This document shows positions 15,889 to 23,700 of a stretch of 64,000 bases of DNA, piece by piece. Position numbers and translations under genes: made by a program. How positions within the stretch are numbered: the first letter of the stretch is position 1; each line of letters begins with the position of its first letter. The stretch spans positions 1-64,000 of the forward strand of contig JAEUKK010000139.1 of assembly GCA_016792625.1 (NCBI GenBank), written 5' to 3'. The notes under the pieces are model-generated. The model saw nothing but the letters and a program-made list of their open reading frames with translations. It made no database searches and was not told where the DNA came from. Source of the stretch: Deltaproteobacteria bacterium. Its GTDB lineage: Bacteria > Myxococcota_A > UBA796 > UBA2385.

Positions 15889-17284
15889 GGGTGCCGCTGG
15901 CCCCGGCCGTCCCCCCGCGCGGCGGTGGCGCGATGTCCACCCAACGATGCGCGCTGTCCACGTCGAGGATGGCGTGCAGCGGGTCATCCCCGGGGGCGAG
16001 CACGTAGTCGACCGCGGCGGGCGGCACGGGCCAGGGGGCCTCCCAGCCGCGGGGGCGCTCCTCGGGCCGCATGCGCAGCTGGGCGCTGTTCCAGAGCACG
16101 GGGCGCCCGGCCAGCGCGTGGATGCTCGCGTAGTCGGCGGCCACCGCCGCGCCAGGCGGGATCACGTCGACCAGGGCCTGCAGCTCGACCGGGCCGCGCC
16201 GCCAGCCCGGCCGCTCCCAGGCCAGCGCGCTGCACAAAGCGAGGGCAAGCAGCCCCGGTCGGCCGAGGCGGGCCGCGCCGCTGATCGCTGCGGCATAGAG
16301 GAACGGCAGGTAAAAGGCTGGATAATGCGCGGCCGGGCCGGTGACGGGCCCCCACTCGCGGCTGGTGGTGGCCATCGACCCGAGCAGGGGTAGACCGGCG
16401 AGGACCGGGGCCGGGCTCAGCAGGCCGAGCGGCAGGCCGCTCAGGGCGAGGCGGCCGACGTGCCGCAGGCGGTCGGCGAGGTGGTCGGGCGGCAGGGGCG
16501 GCGGCGGCGCCCCCAGCGCGCGGGGGTCGACATAGGTGAAGAAGTTGTCCTTGATGCTCCACCACGTGATCCACGAGGCCGCGCCAAAGAGCAGCACCCC
16601 CACCGCGGCCCGCTGCTGGCGGCGCCGGTCGCGGCCCCGCGCCCCGGCCCAGGGCACCAAAATAACGGCCCCGCCCGCCATCATGAGCAGGTAGCAGGCC
16701 TCTTGGCGGCCCAGCGTGGCGACGATCGCCCAGGCCAGCGCCGCCCCGAGCCGCGGCGGGCGGCCCGCGGAGGGGGCCAGCGCGGCGAAGACCCCGAGCA
16801 GGCCCGGCAAGAACAGCGCGCTGGGGCGGAGATCGGCGGTGGCGACCCCGGCGAAGGCGCCCCCCAGCCCGAGCGCGAGGGCGGCGAGCAGGCCCCCCGC
16901 CGGCCCGCGCCGCTGCGCGCCCAGCGACCAGGCCGGCACCAGGGCCAAGCAGGCCATCGCGGCGTTGGCGACCAGCAGGGTATTTTGGTGGGGGAGCAGG
17001 CGGTAGGCGCCCACCAAAAACGGCAAGATGAGGTGGGCGTGGACCATCTCAAGGAAGCCCATCGGCTCGAGCAGCAGCGGCGAGCCCCAGGGCCCGCCCG
17101 CCGCCGCGCTGGCGATGAGCTGGTGGAAGAAGGCGAGGTCCATGCCCCAGGTCGGGCTGAAGGCCGCCGCGTTGTGGCAAGAGACCGCGCCATAGACGGC
17201 GGTGAAGGCGGCGGCGAGCGCCCACGGCCCCGCGCCGGTCGCCCGGGTCGGCCCGCCGCGGGGGCCCCAGCCAGGCGCGCCCAC
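15854..17284 (-). CDS. DUF2079 polytopic membrane protein
   Basis: 476 residues with about nine to ten hydrophobic helices. The motif FSPTWGMDLAFFHQL near residue 42 and HAHLILPFLVGAYRLLP near 80 are characteristic of DUF2079, a family related to lipid-linked-sugar glycosyltransferases of the GT-C fold. The periplasmic C-terminal part (about 385-476) is soluble: VDVIPPGAAVAADYASIHALAGR. The GTG start follows immediately on the stop of the upstream EEP gene (TGA then GTG), implying coupled translation. Substrates of the family are unknown. The C-terminus overlaps the convergent FGE-like gene. Confidence 0.75.
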   Translation of the reverse strand: MGAPGWGPRGGPTRATGAGPWALAAAFTAVYGAVSCHNAAAFSPTWGMDLAFFHQLIASAAAGGPWGSPLLLEPMGFLEMVHAHLILPFLVGAYRLLPHQNTLLVANAAMACLALVPAWSLGAQRRGPAGGLLAALALGLGGAFAGVATADLRPSALFLPGLLGVFAALAPSAGRPPRLGAALAWAIVATLGRQEACYLLMMAGGAVILVPWAGARGRDRRRQQRAAVGVLLFGAASWITWWSIKDNFFTYVDPRALGAPPPPLPPDHLADRLRHVGRLALSGLPLGLLSPAPVLAGLPLLGSMATTSREWGPVTGPAAHYPAFYLPFLYAAAISGAARLGRPGLLALALCSALAWERPGWRRGPVELQALVDVIPPGAAVAADYASIHALAGRPVLWNSAQLRMRPEERPRGWEAPWPVPPAAVDYVLAPGDDPLHAILDVDSAHRWVDIAPPPRGGTAGASGTLTHRLRVRRAR

Positions 17285-18355
17285 TCAGCGCCCGCGGGGC
17301 GCGGGCAGGCCCACCACCGCCGAGACCGGCCGGTGGTCGGCGCAGGCCTCGTCGCCGACAGCAGCGCCAGCGACGGCGATGTCGGGGGTGGCGTAGATGT
17401 AGTCGACCTTGACCGGCAGGCGGCCCAGCGCCTTGACCGTCCAGGTGGGGCGGCCGCCGGCGACGTCGTGTACGTCGCGCAGCACGCGGCGCAGGCCGAG
17501 GTGCAGGGCGGTGTCGCGCGCGCTGTTGAAGTCGCCCGCCACCAAGGTGGGGTCGTCGAGGCGCTGGACCCGGCGCAGCAGCGCGGCGGCCTCTGCGCCC
17601 TGGGCGTCGGTGACCGCGTCGGCGCGGGGGTCAGAGAGGTCGGCGACCTCGTCGGGCGGATCGAGGCGGTAGGGGTGGAGATGGGCTGCCAGCACGTTGA
17701 AGACGCGCTGGCCCGGCGCCCGAGCAGGGGGCGCGCCCCAGCCATCTTCGCCGGCGGCGCTCAGCCCCGCGTCGACCCGGGGCCGCGGGGCCCCTGCGGG
17801 TGGGCGCTCTTGGATCTCGGCGAAGAGGTAGTACCACGCGCGATCTTCGGTGAAGCGGCGGGCCGAGCGACGGGCGAGCCCCCAGCGCCGGCTGTCGACG
17901 CAGACGGCGAGGCCGCCGTGCCGCGGGTCGCCGCTGCCCGTGTAGTCGGCCTGGGCGCAGTCGAGGCCGAGGCGGTCGGCGAGGCGGGTGACGTCGCGGG
18001 CAGAGACCTCGAGCAGCACGAGCACATCGGGAGAGGCGCGGCGGACCCCAGCGGCCACACAGGCCAAGGCGCCCCCCTCATCGTCATCTTCGAAGAGCAG
18101 GCGCTGCACATTCCAGCTGAGCACGCGGATGGGGGCGACCACGGGCTCGCCGCCAGGCAGGGCCGGGAGGCCCCAGGTCCAGGCGAAGGCAGCCCACCAC
18201 AGCGCGGCGAGGCCGAGGCGCCGCGGCTCGGGCCGGGGGAGGAGGGCGGCCAGGCTCACCAGGCCGGCCAACACCAGCCACAGCACGGGGAGCACGGTCA
18301 GCAGGCCGATGAGCACCAGCGGCGCGCTGTCGACGCGTCGGCCGAGCACCAGCAC
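17285..18355 (-). CDS. Membrane-anchored endonuclease/exonuclease/phosphatase (EEP) protein
   Basis: At least 356 residues. Two or three N-terminal membrane helices (about 1-70) are followed by an EEP domain with all hallmark motifs: LSWNVQR, VLVLLEVSARD, AHLHPYR, VAGDFNS, KVDYIYAT and ADHRPV, so a metal-dependent phosphodiesterase activity outside the membrane is expected. The first normal start is GTG at 18355, but the frame stays open upstream and encodes more of the first membrane helix (WLLGGLSALAFG), back to a CTG at 18436 that overlaps the previous stop. The true start may therefore be that CTG. The DUF2079 gene follows directly. Confidence 0.8.
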   Translation of the reverse strand: MLVLGRRVDSAPLVLIGLLTVLPVLWLVLAGLVSLAALLPRPEPRRLGLAALWWAAFAWTWGLPALPGGEPVVAPIRVLSWNVQRLLFEDDDEGGALACVAAGVRRASPDVLVLLEVSARDVTRLADRLGLDCAQADYTGSGDPRHGGLAVCVDSRRWGLARRSARRFTEDRAWYYLFAEIQERPPAGAPRPRVDAGLSAAGEDGWGAPPARAPGQRVFNVLAAHLHPYRLDPPDEVADLSDPRADAVTDAQGAEAAALLRRVQRLDDPTLVAGDFNSARDTALHLGLRRVLRDVHDVAGGRPTWTVKALGRLPVKVDYIYATPDIAVAGAAVGDEACADHRPVSAVVGLPAPRGR

Positions 18356-18432
18356 GCCAAAGGCGAGCGCGCTGAGGCCGCCGAGCAGCCAGGGGGGCGC
18401 GCGCGGCGGCGGAGGCGGGGTGGGCGCGGGGT

Positions 18433-19488
18433 TCAGCGGGGGGACCAGTTCCAGCTCCGCTCGAGGGCGTGGGGAGGCTCGCCGGGGCCATAGGCCAGGG
18501 TGAGGGTCTGGTCCTTCTCGACGATGACTACGCCGCGGTGCAGCACCTGCACGCCGCTGCTGTCGCGGAACTCGAGGGCGTGGCGGCCGACCTCGAGGCG
18601 GGTCTTGCTCAGCGGGCGCTCGGGGCTGGTGTGGCCGATGAGGAAGCCGTCGAGGAAGACCAACATCGGCTCGGTGCTGGAGAAGACCACCGCGCCAGTC
18701 GGCGTTTTGGGCGGCAGCGGGCGCCCCTGCTTGAACTGCTGCTTTTGGTAGTCCTTGAGGCCGCCGGCCTCGGCGTTGCGCACGACGTTGGCCGCGCCCG
18801 AGGCCACGCGGGGGGCCACGTAGCCGCCGACCGCGCCGCCCACGACGCCGCCGACCCCGGGGACCAGCGCTGAGCCCACGCCGCTGCCCGCGATCTGCGA
18901 GGCGGTGCCGCTGACCCGGCGCCAGTCGTCAGAGGGGTCAGGCGCTCGGGTCGAGGAGCCCGCGCCGTCGGCCTCGTTCATGTCGAAGCTGCTGGCCATC
19001 GGCGGGGCGTCGTTGGCGTTGCTCGCCACCGCGGCGTCGCCGGCCACGCTCGCGCCGGCGGCCGGGGGCGCGTCTGCCTGCGGGTCGGGCTGCGGCTCGG
19101 GCGGCGCCTGCAGGCCCACCGCGGCCGGGCCGGCGCTGGGTGGGAGGGGCGGGCGCCCGGCCGGCGGCGCGCTGCGCACGGTGCCCGCCGAGCTCTGGGC
19201 GGCGCCGTTGAGGCCGATGCGGACGGTGATCTCTTGCCCGTCGGGGATCTGCAGCGTGTGCTCGGCGAGCACGGCCCCCTTGTCGCTGTGCACCTCGACC
19301 CGGTGCGCGCCCGGCGCGAGCTGGTTCATCACCACGCGCCCTGTGCCGTTGTTCACGAGCAGGGCGCCGTCCAAGTAGACGCGGTTGTGGCCCTCGATCA
19401 GCACGACCACCCGGCTCGCCGCCCAGGCGGGCGCGGCAGCGAGCAGGAGCAGGGCGGCGAGGGCGCGGCGGAAGGGGGCGGTGCGCAC
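18433..19488 (-). CDS. Secreted protein with two PEGA-like domains and a glycine-zipper segment
   Basis: 351 residues from a GTG with GGAGG upstream. A signal peptide (1-23, ending PAWAA) is followed by a PEGA-like beta domain (about 25-95: VVLIEGHNRVYLDGALLVNN, MNQLAPGAHRVEVHSDKG), a Pro/Ala-rich linker, a glycine-zipper stretch (about 200-230: GSGVGSALVPGVGGVVGG) that could span or insert in a membrane, and a second PEGA-like domain (about 262-335: VFLDGFLIGHTSPERPLSKT, LEVGRHALEF). PEGA domains are usually surface or sugar-related beta modules. It is followed closely by the EEP gene. Function unknown. Confidence 0.65.
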   Translation of the reverse strand: MRTAPFRRALAALLLLAAAPAWAASRVVVLIEGHNRVYLDGALLVNNGTGRVVMNQLAPGAHRVEVHSDKGAVLAEHTLQIPDGQEITVRIGLNGAAQSSAGTVRSAPPAGRPPLPPSAGPAAVGLQAPPEPQPDPQADAPPAAGASVAGDAAVASNANDAPPMASSFDMNEADGAGSSTRAPDPSDDWRRVSGTASQIAGSGVGSALVPGVGGVVGGAVGGYVAPRVASGAANVVRNAEAGGLKDYQKQQFKQGRPLPPKTPTGAVVFSSTEPMLVFLDGFLIGHTSPERPLSKTRLEVGRHALEFRDSSGVQVLHRGVVIVEKDQTLTLAYGPGEPPHALERSWNWSPR

Positions 19489-19520
19489 GGCGGCCTCCAG
19501 GGGGACGGGGCTTCGGCGGC

Positions 19521-20786
19521 CTAACCTGCGCCCGGCGGCGGCTGTTCCACGCGGGGCGCGGGCGCGGGGCCGCGGCTGACCGTGAGCATGCGGATCACGC
19601 CGGCGTCGCCGGTCTCGGGGGCGCCGCGCTCAAAAGCGACCCGCCACGGGCCCGGCGGCAGGCGGTGGAGGGCGAAGGCGCGCGGCAGCTTGAGCAGGAG
19701 CCGCGGGTGGGCCAGCGCCGCGGCATAGAGGCGGGGCGTGGGCCCGAGGAGGGCGTCGAGATCGACGCCGCGGCCGTCATCCTCGGGCTCCCAGGGCGGG
19801 TCGAGGAAGAGCAGGGCCCCAGGGTGGGCGGCGAGCAGGGCGGGCACCCGGGCGTCGGCGTCCCCCGCCTCGACCCGGCTGCGCGGGCCCGCGCCGCGCG
19901 CGCGCAGGGCGGCGTCGGCCGCGGCGGCGCGGGCCGGGTCTTGTTCGAGGCCGCGCACCCGCAGGCCCTCGGCGGCGAAGGCCACCGCGTTGCCGCCGAC
20001 CCCGGCGAAGGCGTCGATGACCAGACCACCGTCGCCGACCATGCCCCGGGCGACCTTCGCTTGGCGCGCGGCGAGGGCAGCCGGGGTCAGGCTGCGGCGG
20101 CTGGTCGCGTCAACCGTGGGCAGCCAGGGGCCCGCGCGCCCCCAGCGCCCCTTGTCGCCGCGCTGCGCCCGGGGGACCGCGGGCAGTCGGGCCTCGGGCC
20201 CGAGCGCGGCCCGCAGCTGCAGAGGCACCCCGCCGATGTCGAGCCCGGCCAGCTGGTGGAGGGCGGCGGCCGCGGCTGCCGGTGGGAGCACCGCGCCCCA
20301 GGCGCCCGGGCTGAGGTCTTGGCCGTGCAGCGCGGTGATGTCATCGCGGGTGGGCGCGGGGCCCGGGCGATGGATCAGGGCGCCGGTGGGCACGCCGAGC
20401 AGCGCCGCGAGGGTGGGCGCGTCGAGGCCGGGGGGCAGCGCCTCGACCCACAGGGGCACCGGGGCCTCGGCGCGGCGCGGCCCGGCCGCCTGCAGCGCGG
20501 CCCAGAGCGCGGCCGCCTCGTGGGTGGCGCCCTCGCGCACGAGGCGAAAGAGCCCCGCTTTGATCTGCGGGACGGCCTCGGGCGGCAGCTCGGCCCGCGG
20601 CGGGGCGTCGAGCAGCCGGTCGAGCTCGGCGCGGCCGGGGGCCTCGACCGCGGCGCCGGCCTTGCGCTGGGCCCGCAGGCTCACGATGAGCAGGCGCAGC
20701 GCGTCGTTGACCGAGACCGCGGGCGGGGCCGCCGCGAGCAGCGCCCGCAGGCGGGGGGCCTCGGCGCGGTCAGGCGCGGCAGACAC
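19521..20786 (-). CDS. Class I SAM methyltransferase resembling trimethylguanosine synthase (TGS1)
   Basis: 421 residues from a GTG. The C-terminal half (about 230-415) is a Rossmann methyltransferase: motif I VIDAFAGVGGNAVAF (Asp258), then VRGLEQDPAR as the acidic loop, and the catalytic motif FLDPPWEP (Asp329 to Trp332), which resembles the DPPW motif of RNA cap guanine-N2 methyltransferases. Bacterial members are known but their substrate is not. The first 220 residues form an unrecognised Ala/Leu-rich helical region followed by a beta-rich part (about 150-210) with IHRPGPAPTRDD. It starts 3 bp after the coiled-coil gene ends, so the two are co-transcribed. Confidence 0.75.
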   Translation of the reverse strand: MSAAPDRAEAPRLRALLAAAPPAVSVNDALRLLIVSLRAQRKAGAAVEAPGRAELDRLLDAPPRAELPPEAVPQIKAGLFRLVREGATHEAAALWAALQAAGPRRAEAPVPLWVEALPPGLDAPTLAALLGVPTGALIHRPGPAPTRDDITALHGQDLSPGAWGAVLPPAAAAAALHQLAGLDIGGVPLQLRAALGPEARLPAVPRAQRGDKGRWGRAGPWLPTVDATSRRSLTPAALAARQAKVARGMVGDGGLVIDAFAGVGGNAVAFAAEGLRVRGLEQDPARAAAADAALRARGAGPRSRVEAGDADARVPALLAAHPGALLFLDPPWEPEDDGRGVDLDALLGPTPRLYAAALAHPRLLLKLPRAFALHRLPPGPWRVAFERGAPETGDAGVIRMLTVSRGPAPAPRVEQPPPGAG

Positions 20787-20789
20787 CGC

Positions 20790-23700
20790 TCAGCCTGCGT
20801 CGCGGCCGCGGAGCTCGGCGAGCAGGCTCTCGACGCCCTCACCCCCGCGGATCTCGCGGAGGGTCTGCATGAACCAGCTCACGTCGCGCAGCTGTTGGGT
20901 GCGGGCGGCGTCGGCCTCGGCCTGGGCCTCTTCCAGCGCGTGCTCGAGCTGCGTGATGCGGCCGCGGGCTTGGCGCACCTCTTCGCGCGCGGCGCGCACG
21001 GCGCCCAGCGCGGTCTGGCGCTCGCTCTCGAAGTCTTTGACGCGCTGGCGGGCCATCTCGAGCTCGGCGCGCAGGGCGTCGACCGCGGCGCGGGCCGCGT
21101 CACGCTCGGCGCGGCTCTGGGTGCGGGCGGTGAGGCTGCGCTCGGCTTCGCGGCGGGCGGCCTCGGCCGCGTTGCGGGCGGCTTCGAGCACCGCGCGCTC
21201 GCGCTCCAAGGCGGTCTGCAGCGCGCCGACCTGCTCGACCGCGCCCTGCTGGGACTCGAGCGCGCGCTCGAGGTTGGCGCTGAGGTCTTGGTTCTCGTCG
21301 CGGAGGCGGGCGATGTTGCCCTCGAGCTGCGCGCGCAGGGCGTGCAGGTCGGCGCGCTCGCCCGGCGCTTGGCGGAGCTCGTCGAGCTCGCGCTCGGCGG
21401 CGGAGAGGCGCAGCTCGACCAAACGCTGCTGCTCGCGGGCGTCCTTGGCCTCGGCCCGGGCCAGCTCGAGGTGGGCGGCCGCGCCATCAGAGCCGCGGGC
21501 GCCGATGGCCGCGTGGCCCCGGGCCAGGGTGAGGGCCGCGGCGGCCTCGGCCACCTGGGCCTCAGCGGCGGCGCGCGCCTCTTGGGCCTCGTGTTCGGCG
21601 GCGCGCAGGGCGGTCGCCTCGGCCAGGGCGACGACCAGCTGCTGGTGCAGGGCCGCGCGCTCGGCCTGCGCCTCGGTCAGCGCGGCGGTGGCCTGCGCGG
21701 CGGTGGCCTCGGCGAGGGCGAGGCTGGCGGCGGCCGCGACCGCGCCGGCAGACCCAGCTTCGGCGGCGGCGAGCCGGCCCTCGAGCGCGCTGATCTGGGC
21801 GCGGGCGGCGGTGATCTGCGCGTCAGCCTCGGCCCGCAGCGCGGCGGTGCGCTGGTCGAGCTCGAGGCGGAGCGCGGCGACCCGCGCCTCGGCCCCCTCG
21901 GCGCGGGCGTCAGCGGCGGCCTCGGCGCTGGCGACGCGCAGGGCGCCGTCGGTCTCGGCGGCCCGCTGGTGGGCCTCGACCTCGGCCCGCACGCGGAGCA
22001 CGAGCTGCTCGGCCTCAATGGCGGCGGCGGCGGCCCGGGCCTCGGCGGTGGCGATCTGAGCGGCGGCCTGCGCGTCAATCTCAGCGGTGCGCTGGCTGAC
22101 CCGCGCCTCGGCCTCGCTGAGCGCGGCGGCGAGCTGGGCCTGGGCGGCGGTCAAGGCCTGCTCGGCGGCCTCGGCGCGGAGCACGGCGGCCTCGATCTGG
22201 GCCTCGTGGGCGGCGCGCTGGTCGGCGAAGGCGTTGGCGACGCGGAGCTCGACCGCGGCGAGCGCCTCGCGGTGGGCGGCCCGGTGCGCCTCGATCTGTG
22301 CCGCGGCGCCTTCATCGGCGTGGCGGAGGGCCTCGGCCCCGCGCTGCTCGGCGCGGGCGACCGCGGCGGCGGCCTCGGCGACCTGGAGCAAGGCGCGGTC
22401 GCGGGCCGCGGTCACCTCGGCGTCGGCTGCGGCGCGCGCGGTCGCGATCTGGGCGGCGGCCTCGGCGCGGGTGGCCTCGAGCGCGGCTTGGGCCTCGGCC
22501 ACCGCGCGTTCGGCTTCACGGAAGGTGGCCTCGGCCAGGGCCTTGGCCTCGGCCTCGGTGCGCTGGCGGTCCTCGTCGAGCTGGGCGTGCAGGGCGGCGC
22601 GCTCGGCTTCGACGCCGGCGCGGGCGGCGGCGGCCTCGGCCTGGGCGCTGCGCAGCACGTCGGCGGCGCGGGCCTCGGCCGCGGTGATCGCCGCTTCGGC
22701 GCGCTGCTCGGCCTGGAGGATGGCCTGCTCGCGGGCGGCTGCGGCCTCGGCGACCAGCCGGTGGGCGGCGGCCTCGGACTCTTCGATGCGCTCGGCGGCG
22801 CGGGCCTCGGCCGCGTGGACCCGCGCCTCTGCCTCGGCGCGGGCGGTGCTGCGGGCGGCCTCGGCGTCGGCGAGGGCCTGCTCGACCCCGGCCAGCGCGG
22901 CGTCGCGGGCGGCGCTGGCCTCGGCGATGAGGCGCTGGGCCTGGGCGACCGCCTCGGTGCGCTGGCGTTCGGCCTCGGTGAGGGCAGCGGCGTGGAGCTC
23001 GTCTTCGACCTGACGCGCCAGGGCAGCGGCCTGGGCCGCGGCCTCGGCCTGCTGCTGGGCGGCGTCGCGCTCGGCGCGGAGCTGGGCGACCACGGCGTCG
23101 CGGTTGAGCTCGATCTGGGCGATGGCCGCCCGGGCCTGGGTCTGGGCCCGCAGGGTGGCCTCGTCGCGCTCGAGGTGCGCGCGGGCGATCGCCTCGTCGC
23201 GCTCGCGGCGGGCCGCGCTGATCGCGACCAGCGCGTCGGCCCGGGCCTGGGCCAGGGCGTCGTCGCGCTGCTGCTCCGCGCTGCGGACCCGGGCCTCGGC
23301 CGCGGCGCGGGCGTCGACGTGGGCGGACTCGACCAGGGCGCGGGTGCGCTCGACCAGCCGGCGGGCCTCGACCCCCCGCTGCTCGGCGAGGCGCTCGGCG
23401 GCCTGCACCCGGCGCTCGGCCTCGGCGGTGGCGTCGGAGAGGCGGGCCTCGGCGGCGGCGATCAGCTCGGCGACGTGCAGCTCGGCCCGCTTGTTGGCCT
23501 GGGCCTCGGCTTCGTCGGCCCGGCGGCGGGTGATCTCGAGCTCGATCTTGACGCTCTCGTCGACCTGCTGGCTCAGGGCCTCGAAGTGGCGGCGGGCCTG
23601 CTCGGCGCTGTGGCGGGCGGCCCGCGCCGCGTCGGCCTCGGCGCGCACGGTGTCGAGGCGGGTGAGGGCGTCGCGGGCCTCCATCGTCGCTTGATCGGCG

